A DNA stretch of 64,000 bases from Prochlorococcus sp. AG-355-P18 (GCA_003280515.1 QCER01000005.1:1-64000); one strand, 5' to 3'; counted from the first letter of the stretch, positions 1 to 10,383 are shown. Numbers and translations: made by a program. The notes: a model not told the origin generated them from the letters alone.

Positions 1-98
1 AATTAGCCAGATAAAAAAGTATTTTAAATTTGCTTTATCAAACAAAGTTTTTCGTGTGCGTCATTATGTATTATCGTATATATATTACTTAAGCATTA

Positions 99-380
99 AT
101 GGATTCAAATAACTTAAAACTTAGATTGGATGACATTTCTGAAGTCAATCCTGCTTTAACTTGCTACCACAGAGATGATCCAGCTCCTGTGTTGCCATTA
201 AGAGAGGAACCTGATCTACTATCTTGGCTGGAAAATACAGGTAGACTTGTTGCAGAAAAAGACGGAGATTCACAAGAGATTAGTACTATAGAAGAAGAAG
301 AACTTTCAGCACTTATGGGAGAAAAAGAAGATTATAAAATTGAAGAAGATCCTTCATTGGAAGATGATTGGGAAGATTAA
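99..380 (+). CDS. small acidic conserved cyanobacterial protein (DUF3134-like)
   Basis: A 93-residue soluble protein with no membrane segment. The N-terminal half carries the run PAPVLPLREEPDLLSWLE, which I recognise as typical of a small cyanobacterial family (I believe DUF3134). The C-terminal third is strongly acidic and ends in DDWED. The ATG at 99 is the first start of the frame. The 3' end overlaps the likely mraY start by 17 bp, so the two are probably co-transcribed and translationally coupled. Biochemical function is unknown; the family assignment is from memory. Confidence 0.75.
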   Translation: MDSNNLKLRLDDISEVNPALTCYHRDDPAPVLPLREEPDLLSWLENTGRLVAEKDGDSQEISTIEEEELSALMGEKEDYKIEEDPSLEDDWED

Positions 381-1440
381 AAAGTTAAACTTTGAATCTT
401 TATTAATATTAAATACTTTTGCTTTAATAGTTACCTCCTATTTTTTTGATAATTTTATTTTTATAGGAGTTTATTTATTATTCTTCTTTATTTCTATTTT
501 CACAACGAAAAATGGTCTAAAGATTATCAAAAAATTTAATTTACTTCAAAATATTAGAAATGAAGGTCCATCTAATCACTTAAGAAAAAGTGATACACCA
601 ACAATGGGTGGGATTTTTATAATAATTCCTTTTTTAATTTTTCTTTCGATAATAACCATAAATTTAGGTTCCCTAAAATTATTTCTTTTATTACTTACTA
701 TTTTTGGATTCTTTATTACAGGATTTTTAGATGATTATTTAAGCATTAAAAAAAAAGAGAACACAGGTTTAAAAACAAAAGAGAAATTTATCTTACAGAG
801 TATTATCTCAATAATTTTTATATTGTTAGCCTATGAAAAAAATTTAATCAGTCCATTAATAACAGTTTCTGACTCCTGGGTAATAAATATGCATATTTTC
901 ATATTGCCAGTTTCTTTTTTAGTGCTTGTGGGCATAAGTAATTCAGTAAATTTGACTGATGGACTAGATGGATTAGCAGCTGGATGTAGTGGAATTACCT
1001 TTTATGGATTAGGAACAGAAATATTACTAAAAGAACAGCAAGAACTTTTTGTTTTTAGCATCTTATGTTTTTCAATGTCCGGCATATGCTTAGGATTTCT
1101 CAAATATAATAGTTATCCTGCAAAAATATTTATGGGTGACACAGGATCTCTAAGTATTGGAGCAATTCTGGGTTCTATAGCGTTATTAACCAATAGCATT
1201 TTTACATTATCTATTTTCTCAGGAATATTTATTATTGAATCATTATCAGTAATGATTCAAGTAGGGTTTTTTAAAATTACAAAAAAATTATTTCATAGAG
1301 GTAAACGCATATTTTTAATGGCTCCAGTACACCACCACTTTGAACTTAAAGGAGTGAAGGAACAAAAAATAGTTGAAAATTTTTGGAAGATCAACATTTT
1401 ACTTGTAATTTTAGGTATAGTTTTAAAAATCAATCTTTGA
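364..1440 (+). CDS. mraY: phospho-N-acetylmuramoyl-pentapeptide-transferase MraY
   Basis: Integral membrane enzyme that transfers phospho-MurNAc-pentapeptide from UDP to undecaprenyl phosphate, making lipid I for peptidoglycan. About ten hydrophobic segments are visible. Family motifs are GFLDDYLSIKKK (the Asp pair), NLTDGLDGLAAG and the C-terminal APVHHHFELKG. An upstream TTG at 340 is in frame, but the ATG at 364 gives 358 residues, the usual family length, so I place the start there. It overlaps the end of the preceding small gene by 17 bp. A small hypothetical gene follows 10 bp downstream. Confidence 0.95.
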   Translation: MIGKIKKLNFESLLILNTFALIVTSYFFDNFIFIGVYLLFFFISIFTTKNGLKIIKKFNLLQNIRNEGPSNHLRKSDTPTMGGIFIIIPFLIFLSIITINLGSLKLFLLLLTIFGFFITGFLDDYLSIKKKENTGLKTKEKFILQSIISIIFILLAYEKNLISPLITVSDSWVINMHIFILPVSFLVLVGISNSVNLTDGLDGLAAGCSGITFYGLGTEILLKEQQELFVFSILCFSMSGICLGFLKYNSYPAKIFMGDTGSLSIGAILGSIALLTNSIFTLSIFSGIFIIESLSVMIQVGFFKITKKLFHRGKRIFLMAPVHHHFELKGVKEQKIVENFWKINILLVILGIVLKINL

Positions 1441-1450
1441 AGAATTTGTT

Positions 1451-1696
1451 ATGAATTTTTTTACATGGAAAGATAATGGATTAACAAGTGACTGCTCAAG
1501 TCTTGATGCAATGGCATCAAGATTTGAAGAAACTGCTAACTTAATGAAAAAACTATCTAAGAAAGGGTTTAAACTAAAGAAAACCCAAAATAATCAACTA
1601 ATTCTTCACCCTGATCCTGAAGTTTTTGATCAATGGGGTTTTATAAGTGAAGAAGTCCCTTTTAAACAACTTTGTTTAATGTCAGATGAAGAATAA
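1451..1696 (+). CDS. conserved small hypothetical protein
   Basis: An 81-residue soluble protein, ATG start, 10 bp after mraY on the same strand. The middle is basic (MKKLSKKGFKLKKT) and the C-terminus acidic (LMSDEE). I do not recognise a domain. Its 3' end overlaps the convergent glycosyltransferase gene by 67 bp, unusually long even for this compact genome, so either gene's C-terminus may be shorter in relatives. Codon use resembles the neighbouring core genes, and I consider it a real but uncharacterised picocyanobacterial gene. Confidence 0.65.
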   Translation: MNFFTWKDNGLTSDCSSLDAMASRFEETANLMKKLSKKGFKLKKTQNNQLILHPDPEVFDQWGFISEEVPFKQLCLMSDEE

Positions 1697-3039
1697 CTAT
1701 TTGAACTTGGAAATTCTTCAGTAAGTACTGATAAATAATTGCGTACATGAGTGTTCCAACTAAAATGTCTAGTAACCCCCTCAATTCCATTTCTGCTCCA
1801 TATTTTCCACTGATTATTATTTGATATTCCTTTTTCAAGAATAACTTTCAACTCATTAATATCGGTAACGTCTACTAGAAGTCCATTTTCACATTTTGAA
1901 CGAATTTCTTTTGGCCCTCCATCATTTGTTGATATTATTGGTAATCCACATGAAGAAGCTTCAAGAAGAGTTAAACCAAAAGGCTCTGTTAAAGCTGGAT
2001 TTACAAATACACCACCTCTGCTAGCAGCCCACCTGTATAAAGCGGGAATCTGACTTGGAAGATGTTTTTTGGGATAAGCTACCTTTCCATACAAATTATA
2101 TTTATCAATTGTTTCAAAAATATTATTGAAAACATCTTTTTGTTGAGGGTCAAGTTTTGAAGTACTTTCTCTACAACCCAAAATCAAAATTAAATTAGTT
2201 TCTCTTTTTAATTTTTCAGATCTGCCATATGCTTCAATCAAAGATGGTATATTTTTTCTTCGTACAGCCCTAGAAATAGTCAAAAATGGAGGTTTAGCAG
2301 AATCCTTTAAAAAAGGTTTCATCATGTTATCAATTTCAGCTGTCTCGCTTGTGGAGTGAATATGGTGAAATTTATTATGATCAACACCAGGAGGAATAAC
2401 TTTAGCTTTGTGAGGTGAAAAGGAAGAATATTGAGAATATTGATACACTGACTCTTGTTTAGTGCTTGTAACGACAATATCTGCAGACTTCAATGCTTTT
2501 TCTTCTGCCTCAATTCTTTTACTTATAGAATAAAGTTTTTCTATTTGATTACTTTTTAAACCAGTATCAAGCAATTTCCTTTTTTTCTCTCTTCCTAAAG
2601 AATGACCAGTAAAAATAAGAGGAACGTTTAAGCATTGACTTAATTTAACTCCTACATATCCAGCATCTGCATAATGTGCATGAATAAAATTAGGCTTTTT
2701 GTTTTTTTTATAGTAAGAAATGAGTTTTTCAGTTAAGTGATCTAAATAAGGCCAAAGCAATTCCTTTCTTAAATATTTGTTAGGTCCAAATTTGAATCTT
2801 AAAATTCTAACCCCAGGCTCTACAAATTCTTCTTCTTGGGAATATTCATCTTCTACTTTAGGGTCCTTTATTAAACGAGTAACTAAATCAACTTGATCAA
2901 CTTCTGAAGTATTAGCCAAACTTTTAATTAACTCTAAAACGTATTGTGTTTGCCCTCCTGTATCTGCATCCCTGCCTAGCTCAAGATTTTTAGAACGTAT
3001 AAGACCGTGTAAATGTAAATGTAAAAATTTCAATCTCAT
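1630..3039 (-). CDS. sps: sucrose-phosphate synthase-type glycosyltransferase
   Basis: Probable sucrose-phosphate synthase (UDP-glucose plus fructose-6-phosphate), a GT4/GT-B enzyme; sucrose is a compatible solute in marine cyanobacteria. The N-terminal GRDADTGGQTQYVLEL loop is diagnostic of the sucrose synthase/SPS group, and the C-terminal half has the retaining-GT signature EPFGLTLLEASSCG (E-x7-E). At 469 residues it contains only the glucosyltransferase part and no C-terminal HAD sucrose-phosphatase domain like the one fused in longer cyanobacterial SPS proteins. The ATG at 3039 is preceded by GGAGG about 10 bases upstream, an unusually good ribosome binding site here. Sucrose synthase is a less likely alternative. 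Confidence 0.82.
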   Translation of the reverse strand: MRLKFLHLHLHGLIRSKNLELGRDADTGGQTQYVLELIKSLANTSEVDQVDLVTRLIKDPKVEDEYSQEEEFVEPGVRILRFKFGPNKYLRKELLWPYLDHLTEKLISYYKKNKKPNFIHAHYADAGYVGVKLSQCLNVPLIFTGHSLGREKKRKLLDTGLKSNQIEKLYSISKRIEAEEKALKSADIVVTSTKQESVYQYSQYSSFSPHKAKVIPPGVDHNKFHHIHSTSETAEIDNMMKPFLKDSAKPPFLTISRAVRRKNIPSLIEAYGRSEKLKRETNLILILGCRESTSKLDPQQKDVFNNIFETIDKYNLYGKVAYPKKHLPSQIPALYRWAASRGGVFVNPALTEPFGLTLLEASSCGLPIISTNDGGPKEIRSKCENGLLVDVTDINELKVILEKGISNNNQWKIWSRNGIEGVTRHFSWNTHVRNYLSVLTEEFPSSNSYSSSDIKQSCLKGTSSLIKPH

Positions 3040-3241
3040 TTAGCAAATCCTCCGATTAACGGCCATTTATACAAATAAGCTGAATTTTTCTAAGGAAATA
3101 TTAAGAAAGCATTATGATTTGAAATTTATTTAATATAAAAGTTTTCAAAAAAGCAGTTATAGATACGTTTTATCCCCCTTTAAAAAAGAATTTCGTATTG
3201 CTGAAATAATTAAAATAAAAAGAAATACAACAAGAATTTTC

Positions 3242-6145
3242 TTATTTCAGAACCTTTTTAAGATATTTTGCTGTATGACTTTTAGGATTTTTAGCTACAT
3301 CCTCAGGAATACCTTCTGCAATAATTTCTCCTCCTTTATCCCCTCCATCAGGTCCTAAATCGATAATCCAATCGGAACATCTAATAACATCTAAATTATG
3401 TTCAATAACAATTACTGAATTACCTTTATCTACCAAACGTTGTATTACATCCATTAATTTATGAACATCATAAAAACTTAACCCTGTAGTTGGTTCATCA
3501 ATCAAATATAAAGTTTTTCCAGTAGCCCTTTTTGACAATTCCGTGGCTAACTTAACTCTTTGAGCCTCTCCACCAGATAATGTAGGAGCTGGCTGGCCTA
3601 ATTTGACATATCCTAAGCCAACATCAACCAATGTAGATAATCTATCAGCTGCTTGAGGTATAGCAGAAAAAGTTTCTGCAGCTTGTTCAACAGTCATCTC
3701 TAAAACATCAGATATGTTGAAACCTTTATATTTAACTTGAAGAGTTTCTCTATTAAAACGAGCTCCTTTACATACTTCACATTGAACATAAACATCAGGT
3801 AAAAAATTCATTTCAATAACATTGACTCCCTGACCTTTACAGGCTTCGCATCTTCCTCCTTTCACATTAAAGCTAAATTGACCAGCCTGATAACCTCTTG
3901 CTTTTGCTTCTACTGTGGCAGTAAATATCTGCCTTATAGGGTCAAAAGCACCTGTATATGTAGCAGGATTTGATCTTGGAGTTCTTCCTATTGGAGATTG
4001 ATCAATAACGATAACTTTATCAATTGCCTTTATACCCTTTAACTCTTTTACGCCTTGAGGAAAAGGAACTTTTAATCCTAAAGAATGACACAATGCAGGG
4101 TGCAGTAATTCATTTATCAAAGTGCTCTTTCCACTTCCACTTACACCAGTAACAGAAACTAACCTTCCTAAAGGAAATTCCACAGAAATATTTTTTAAAT
4201 TATTTTTAGAGCAATTATTTAAAATTAAACTTTTTTTAACAGATGATCTACGTTCTTTTGGCGTAGGAATTGACCTCCTACCACTGAGATAAGCTCCAGT
4301 TAATGACCTTTCTGAATTTAAGACATCTTGATAAGATCCTTTAGCTATTATTTCTCCACCATAAACACCTGCCCCTGGACCAATATCTACTAAATAATCT
4401 GCGGATTTCATAGTATCTTCATCATGTTCCACCACAACCAAAGTATTTCCCAAGTCTCTTAAGCTTTTTAATGTTTCTAATAATCTGTCATTGTCTCTCT
4501 GATGCAAACCAATACTTGGTTCATCTAAAACATATAAAACCCCAGTAAGACCTGCACCTATTTGTGTAGCCAATCTAATACGCTGCGCCTCTCCACCAGA
4601 CAAAGTCATAGCTGGTCTATCTAAAGTCAAATAATCTAAACCAACATTAATTAGAAACTTCAAACGTAAACGAATCTCTTTTAAAACCAATTCACCTATC
4701 TGCTTTTGTTTTGCCGATAAAGATATATTTTCCTTCTTTGTCTTACCTAAACCCATGATGCGCTCTACGTGGTTAAGGGTTTCAGAAACGCTTATAGAAG
4801 TTAAGTCAGTAATATTGAATGGACCAAGTTTAACAGCCAAAGCCTCAGGTCTTAATCTTTTTCCAGAGCATGTCTTGCAGGGAACTAATTCTAGATACTT
4901 TTCTAATTTTTGTTTTACTGATTCTCCATTGGCTTCATTCAATTGCCTTTCTAATATTGGCAAAATACCCTCAAAGGGTCTTTCAAAACCACTAGAGGTT
5001 TTAAAACGACTATCAGCTTGAATTAATATTGGTTTATCTGATCCTAAAAGTAGAACTTTTTTTTGCAAATCGCTTAAATCTTTCCAAGGAGTTTTCAACT
5101 CAAAACCATAAGCTTGTCCTACGGAATAAAGTAAAGAGAAATAATAAGTATTATCTTTTTCACTCCAAGGAGCTATTGCGGCATAAACAGGCAATGTTTT
5201 ATCAGGTATAACTCTATCCGCAGTAAATTTTTTTAAATAACCAATCCCATGACAATCTGGACAAGCCCCATATGGGCTATTAAAAGAAAATAATCTAGGA
5301 GAAAGTTCTTCAACAATAGAACCATGTACAGGACATGCATAATTTTCTGAGTAAAGTTTTTCTCTCTCTAAGTTAGAAGGTAAATTTTCTCCTTTTTTTG
5401 GAACAACTTCTACTATTGCTAGGCCATCACCCCTTTTGAGACAAGTTTGTAGAGAATCATTTAATCTTTCTTGTATTCCATCTCTTGCAATTAATCTATC
5501 AACTACTACCTCAATATTATGAATTTGATTTTTATCTAATTCAATACTATCAGCAAGTTCTCTTACTTCTCCGTCAATTCTTACTCTAGCAAATCCTTCG
5601 GCAGCTAGTCCACTTATTAATTTTGTATGTGTTCCTTTTTTACCTCTTACAACGGGAGCCAACAATTGGTACCTTGTTCCTTCTGGCAAGAGAAGAATTT
5701 GATCAACCATTTCATCAATAGTTTGAGGCGCAATTGGAATCCCGCAGTGGTGACAATGCGGCTCTCCAGCACGACCAAACAATAATCTTAAATAATCTTG
5801 TATCTCTGTTACTGTTCCAACTGTTGATCGAGGATTATGACTTGTAGATTTTTGATCAATTGAAATAGCAGGTGATAAACCTTCAATATTGTCAACATCT
5901 GGTTTATCTACTTGACCCAAAAACTGCCTTGCGTATGCCGAAAGACTTTCAACATATCTTCTTTGACCTTCAGCAAAAATAGTATCAAAGGCTAAAGAGC
6001 TTTTACCACTTCCACTCACACCTGTAAAAACTATAAATTTGTTCCTAGGTAGAGAAAGATCAATATTTTTTAAATTATGCTGACGAGCGCCTCTAATATT
6101 AATTGAATTATCTTCTCCAAAACTACTATCAACTTTATTAACCAT
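3242..6145 (-). CDS. uvrA: excinuclease ABC subunit A
   Basis: Damage-recognition ATPase of UvrABC nucleotide excision repair. Two ABC modules are complete: Walker A GVSGSGKSSLAFDT near the N-terminus and GVSGSGKSTLINE near residue 650, with signature motifs LSGGEAQRIRLA and LSGGEAQRVKLA. The zinc modules are present (CHHCG insertion, CPDCHGIG, and CEACKGQG paired with CEVCKGARF). The length, 967 residues, is normal. recN lies upstream on the same strand with a 54-bp gap, placing two repair genes together. Identification is secure. Confidence 0.97.
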   Translation of the reverse strand: MVNKVDSSFGEDNSINIRGARQHNLKNIDLSLPRNKFIVFTGVSGSGKSSLAFDTIFAEGQRRYVESLSAYARQFLGQVDKPDVDNIEGLSPAISIDQKSTSHNPRSTVGTVTEIQDYLRLLFGRAGEPHCHHCGIPIAPQTIDEMVDQILLLPEGTRYQLLAPVVRGKKGTHTKLISGLAAEGFARVRIDGEVRELADSIELDKNQIHNIEVVVDRLIARDGIQERLNDSLQTCLKRGDGLAIVEVVPKKGENLPSNLEREKLYSENYACPVHGSIVEELSPRLFSFNSPYGACPDCHGIGYLKKFTADRVIPDKTLPVYAAIAPWSEKDNTYYFSLLYSVGQAYGFELKTPWKDLSDLQKKVLLLGSDKPILIQADSRFKTSSGFERPFEGILPILERQLNEANGESVKQKLEKYLELVPCKTCSGKRLRPEALAVKLGPFNITDLTSISVSETLNHVERIMGLGKTKKENISLSAKQKQIGELVLKEIRLRLKFLINVGLDYLTLDRPAMTLSGGEAQRIRLATQIGAGLTGVLYVLDEPSIGLHQRDNDRLLETLKSLRDLGNTLVVVEHDEDTMKSADYLVDIGPGAGVYGGEIIAKGSYQDVLNSERSLTGAYLSGRRSIPTPKERRSSVKKSLILNNCSKNNLKNISVEFPLGRLVSVTGVSGSGKSTLINELLHPALCHSLGLKVPFPQGVKELKGIKAIDKVIVIDQSPIGRTPRSNPATYTGAFDPIRQIFTATVEAKARGYQAGQFSFNVKGGRCEACKGQGVNVIEMNFLPDVYVQCEVCKGARFNRETLQVKYKGFNISDVLEMTVEQAAETFSAIPQAADRLSTLVDVGLGYVKLGQPAPTLSGGEAQRVKLATELSKRATGKTLYLIDEPTTGLSFYDVHKLMDVIQRLVDKGNSVIVIEHNLDVIRCSDWIIDLGPDGGDKGGEIIAEGIPEDVAKNPKSHTAKYLKKVLK

Positions 6146-6199
6146 GTTTAAATCTAATTATTGATTTAAAAAAGTTATTATAGTGGAATTTTTTCTATT

Positions 6200-7879
6200 T
6201 TACGCAGCTGAACGATCAAGAAGTCTAGATGCATATTCATTTACTTCGCAAGAACCTCCGCCTATAAGTTCTACTAATTCATTCTTTCTTTGATTTTTTG
6301 TAGTAAGTTTTACAATCGAAGTATAAGTTATTCCATTAATGACGTTTTTATTAACTTTAAAATGAGCCAATCCTTTCGCAGCTAAGAAAGGCTGATGTGT
6401 AATACATAAAACTTGTTGATTTTTAGAAATTTCTTTTATCAGTTCAACCAAAGAAAATAGCGATTTACCACTTAAACCACTATCAATTTCATCAAAAAAG
6501 AAAGTATTGGGTTTTTTAGAAATACTAGATTTAATCGCCAACAAAAATCTTGACATTTCTCCGCCAGAAATAACATTTGATAATGGAGCAAGCTTCTGAT
6601 CGGGATTAGCTGAAAACAAAAAATTCACACAATCAATTCCATCACCAGATGGCTGACATTCAGAAAATTGAATTGAAAAATTTGCATTTTCTAAACCTAG
6701 ATTGCTTAAAATCGACATTATTGAATTTTGTAACCGTTTAGCAATTTTTTTTCTCTCAGTAGATTGAATAACAAATAAACAATTTAAATTACTTTGTAAA
6801 TTCTCAATTTGAGCTTTAATCCTGCAAATTTCATTATCCTGATCATTTTGTTGAAAATACGTTTTTAATTGATCACGCTTTGCGATTAATTGAGGTAGAT
6901 CTAAAGAAAAAGTTTTTTCTAAGTTTTTTAAAAAAAATAATCTTTTTTGTATTTCTGGAAGATTAGATTCATAATTTTCTATTTCTTGCAAATATGACTT
7001 TAGATCAAAAATTAAATCTTCAACATCAGCATGAATATTTAATAACTTCTCTCTAAAATTTTGAATCTTTAAATCGAAATCGGCTGTTTTATTTAAAATC
7101 TTTAGTGATTGATTTATAAAGGAAGTTACTGAAGGTTCATCATGACTGAAATTATTTAAATTTTCTAAGGATGATTTTATTGAATTATTAATTTCAAGAT
7201 TATTTACAAGTTTATTTTCTAATAGCTCTAGTTCTAAAATTTCTTCACTTGAATTTAAATCAGCCTCTTCTAAACTCTTCAACATGTGTTTAATTACCAA
7301 GTTTTTTTCTTCTTGATTCCTAGAAAATTCTATTTTTTCATTCAATAATCTTGTTAACTTTTCACTTTCTCTCCATATACTTTTAATCCTTTCGCTAGTA
7401 TCTCTAAATTCTTGAGAACATAAGTCATCAATAATTAGTCTTCTCTTATCTAGAGAATCAAAGATAAAAGTGTCAGATTGACCTGCAAAATCTATTAAAA
7501 ATCCTCCAAGTTTTTCTAATGATTGTCTATTAATTGGTAAATCATTAAGGCTATATTTGGATAAGATTTTATTATTTTTTTTATAAGATTTTCTTTTAAT
7601 TTGTAGTTCTGAAGAAGTTATTTCAAAACCATTACTAATTAACCAATTATTAATTTGAAAAGAAGAAGAAAATATCGCCTCAATAACGCAAAAATCTTTT
7701 CCTGGACGTATTAAATGTTTTAGAGGTATATTAGTTCCACCAAACAGTGCATTTAGGGAATCCAAAATTAATGATTTTCCTGAACCTGAATCCCCAGTTA
7801 TGATATTCAAACCTTTTTCGAAATTAATTTCTATAATTTCTATTAAGGCAATATTTTCTATTTTGAGTTGTATTAACAT
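6200..7879 (-). CDS. recN: DNA repair protein RecN
   Basis: SMC-like ATPase of recombinational double-strand break repair. The N-terminal Walker A is GDSGSGKSLILD, followed by a long central region rich in Leu, Glu and Lys with coiled-coil character (about residues 150-360). The C-terminal half carries the ABC signature SGGEMSRFLLAIK and Walker B TFFFDEIDSGLSG. The length of 559 residues fits the family. It is divergent from the AarF kinase gene, with 68 bp between the starts. Confidence 0.95.
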   Translation of the reverse strand: MLIQLKIENIALIEIIEINFEKGLNIITGDSGSGKSLILDSLNALFGGTNIPLKHLIRPGKDFCVIEAIFSSSFQINNWLISNGFEITSSELQIKRKSYKKNNKILSKYSLNDLPINRQSLEKLGGFLIDFAGQSDTFIFDSLDKRRLIIDDLCSQEFRDTSERIKSIWRESEKLTRLLNEKIEFSRNQEEKNLVIKHMLKSLEEADLNSSEEILELELLENKLVNNLEINNSIKSSLENLNNFSHDEPSVTSFINQSLKILNKTADFDLKIQNFREKLLNIHADVEDLIFDLKSYLQEIENYESNLPEIQKRLFFLKNLEKTFSLDLPQLIAKRDQLKTYFQQNDQDNEICRIKAQIENLQSNLNCLFVIQSTERKKIAKRLQNSIMSILSNLGLENANFSIQFSECQPSGDGIDCVNFLFSANPDQKLAPLSNVISGGEMSRFLLAIKSSISKKPNTFFFDEIDSGLSGKSLFSLVELIKEISKNQQVLCITHQPFLAAKGLAHFKVNKNVINGITYTSIVKLTTKNQRKNELVELIGGGSCEVNEYASRLLDRSAA

Positions 7880-7947
7880 GATAAATCTTCCATATAAAAA
7901 AATTAACTTCTTTTTTAAAAAAATAAAGGTTTTAAATATATAAAGTT

Positions 7948-9804
7948 ATGAAAGAAGACTTTACTGATTTTATTGAGGTATCTGGACTCTTAAATTATGA
8001 TCCAGATACAATTTCTAAAATTTACAAAAAAAATCCTAAAAGACTTTTAAGAAGACTTTGGCAAACCCTTCTACCTATTTTTGCTTACATCTTTTCCGTG
8101 GGATGGGATAAATTAACTGGAAGACTAAAAAATGAACAGAAAGCAAGATTTAGAGCAAGAGAATTAACAAATTTGTTAGTAGAACTTGGACCTGCATTTG
8201 TTAAAGCAGGCCAAGCTTTATCAACAAGACCAGATATAATCCCAGGTATTCTTCTAGAAGAATTATCTGAATTGCAAGATCAGCTCCCTGGTTTTGATGG
8301 CGATAAAGCTATGGAATTAATAGAAGAAGATTTAGGAAGGAAAATAGATGAGATTTTTTTAGAAATTGATAAAGAGCCAATTTCTGCTGCTTCTTTAGGT
8401 CAAGTGCATAAAGCTAAATTAAAAAATGAAGAGATCGTTGCAATAAAAGTACAACGGCCGGGTTTAAGAGAACAAATAACCTTAGACCTTTACATTGTAA
8501 GAAATATTGCTTATTGGCTAAAAAACAATATCGGATTGATAAGAAGTGATCTAGTCGCTTTGATTGATGAATTAGGCAAGAGAGTTTTTGAAGAGATGGA
8601 TTATCTAAACGAGGCTGCAAATGCAGATAAATTTAGAGATATGCATAAACATAACAAGATGATTGCCGTGCCAAAAATTTATAAAGAAATAACTTCAAGA
8701 AGAGTTTTAGCAATGGAATGGATAGACGGTACAAAATTAACAAATTTAGAGGACGTAAAAAAATTAGGAATTAATCCTGATGACATGATTGAAATAGGGG
8801 TGCAATGCAGTTTAGAACAGCTTTTGGAACATGGTTTTTTTCATGCAGACCCGCATCCAGGTAATTTATTAGCCTTAGAAGATGGAAGATTATGTTACCT
8901 AGATTTTGGAATGATGAGCGAGGTTTCGAGAGAATCTAGATCAGGATTAATTCAAGCAGTAGTTCACTTAGTAAATAAAAACTTCGATAAATTGTCTCAA
9001 GATTTCGTAAAATTAGGATTTTTATCAGAAGAAGTTAATCTAGAACCCATTGTTCCAGCATTTCAAGATGTTTTCATTAACGCCGTTGAACAAGGAGTTT
9101 CGAAAATGGATTTTAAAAGCGTTACTGACGATATGTCTGGTGTTATGTATAAATTCCCTTTCAGACTACCCCCGTATTATGCCCTTATAATAAGATCATT
9201 ACTTACATTAGAAGGAATAGCTTTAAGCGTAGATCCAAACTTCAAAATATTAGGCGCAGCTTATCCATATTTTGCTAGAAGATTAATGGAAGACCCTGAT
9301 CCACAATTGAGGGAAAGCCTTAAAGAAATGCTTTTTGATAATAAACAATTTAAATGGGATCGTTTAGAAGATCTGCTTTCTAACGCTGCAAAACAAACAA
9401 ATCTCGATTTAGAAAAACTTTTAGACGAAGTAATAAATCTTCTCTTTTCTCCAAATGGAGGATTCCTTAGAAATGAAATAGTTGAAGGTTTAACAAATCA
9501 GATAGATTTACTTAGTCTAAAAATATTGAAAAGTTTAAATAATTATCTTCCGCAATCGATTAAATTAAACACTACTAACGAAAATAATAACTTGAGTGAG
9601 CTTGTAATGTATGTTGAGCCATTAAGAAACTTTTTAGAGATTTTACAAAAATTACCGGGATATTCAATTGACATTTTTCTAAAAAGAGTTCCAAGACTTA
9701 TTAATGAGCCCTATGCAAAAGAAATGGGTATAAAAATTGCAAAAAAAGTAACTGAAAAAGGAGTAGTAAGACTTGTTAAGATTGCCGCTGGTTCAAATAT
9801 ATAA
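7948..9804 (+). CDS. AarF/UbiB (ABC1) family atypical kinase
   Basis: Member of the ABC1/ADCK family, linked in bacteria and plastids to quinone and prenyl-lipid homeostasis. Family motifs are visible: KAGQALSTRPDIIP (the KxGQ motif), the ATP-binding VAIKVQRPG, the catalytic-loop HGFFHADPHPGNLL and the metal-binding YLDFGMMS. Weakly hydrophobic segments near the N-terminus and C-terminus suggest membrane association. The 618-residue length matches cyanobacterial homologues. The next gene starts on the base after its stop codon, so they form a tight operon. The substrate cannot be read from sequence. Confidence 0.92.
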   Translation: MKEDFTDFIEVSGLLNYDPDTISKIYKKNPKRLLRRLWQTLLPIFAYIFSVGWDKLTGRLKNEQKARFRARELTNLLVELGPAFVKAGQALSTRPDIIPGILLEELSELQDQLPGFDGDKAMELIEEDLGRKIDEIFLEIDKEPISAASLGQVHKAKLKNEEIVAIKVQRPGLREQITLDLYIVRNIAYWLKNNIGLIRSDLVALIDELGKRVFEEMDYLNEAANADKFRDMHKHNKMIAVPKIYKEITSRRVLAMEWIDGTKLTNLEDVKKLGINPDDMIEIGVQCSLEQLLEHGFFHADPHPGNLLALEDGRLCYLDFGMMSEVSRESRSGLIQAVVHLVNKNFDKLSQDFVKLGFLSEEVNLEPIVPAFQDVFINAVEQGVSKMDFKSVTDDMSGVMYKFPFRLPPYYALIIRSLLTLEGIALSVDPNFKILGAAYPYFARRLMEDPDPQLRESLKEMLFDNKQFKWDRLEDLLSNAAKQTNLDLEKLLDEVINLLFSPNGGFLRNEIVEGLTNQIDLLSLKILKSLNNYLPQSIKLNTTNENNNLSELVMYVEPLRNFLEILQKLPGYSIDIFLKRVPRLINEPYAKEMGIKIAKKVTEKGVVRLVKIAAGSNI

Positions 9805-10377
9805 ATGAAGTTTAGTAAATTTTTAAAATTTAAAATATTTTTTATTTTAATAATTTCTCCATTATTTTTATATATTCCCAAAGCTTATACTTCTGAAGAA
9901 ATTAAAATCACCTATAGCATATTTTCTAGAACAATTAAAGTAAATTCTTTAAAAACTTTTGCTAAAGAAGGTAAATCTACAAGACAATTAAAAAGAATTT
10001 TGAAAGCCACTGGGTCTCCCGATGAAGAAATTAGAAAAGTTTTAAACAAAGATTTTGAAGTTCCAATTACCATAGCAAGCAAATTAGTTTATTCTGAAAT
10101 AGGAAACGTTTTTTTAACACGACTTTCATCTATTATTCACCCACCCAAAGCAAATGATGAAAGAACAGGCATGTTAGCCCTTAGAGCAAGCGTAATTCAA
10201 GGTATTAACATAGGAAATGGAAAAATAAACCTAATAAATTTTTTTGAAGCATATCCAACTAAAACTGTAATTTTAGATGTTAGCGCTTTGAGCAAAGTAA
10301 TGAATAAAGTAGAATCAATTTCAGAACTATTGACCTTTTTCACCAATTCTCCTTTAGATAAAATCAAACAAAATTAA
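9805..10377 (+). CDS. secreted or lumenal DUF1400-like protein
   Basis: A 190-residue protein with an N-terminal signal peptide (hydrophobic run to about residue 28, then KAYTSEEI). The mature part, with ITYSIFSRTIKVNSL and the helix-rich region that follows, resembles the cyanobacterial DUF1400 domain, found at the N-terminus of predicted alpha/beta hydrolases. No hydrolase domain follows here, so this would be a stand-alone version. It abuts the AarF kinase gene and lies 6 bp upstream of thrC. Function is unknown; the export prediction is firmer than the family name. Confidence 0.7.
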   Translation: MKFSKFLKFKIFFILIISPLFLYIPKAYTSEEIKITYSIFSRTIKVNSLKTFAKEGKSTRQLKRILKATGSPDEEIRKVLNKDFEVPITIASKLVYSEIGNVFLTRLSSIIHPPKANDERTGMLALRASVIQGINIGNGKINLINFFEAYPTKTVILDVSALSKVMNKVESISELLTFFTNSPLDKIKQN

Positions 10378-10383
10378 ACAACC

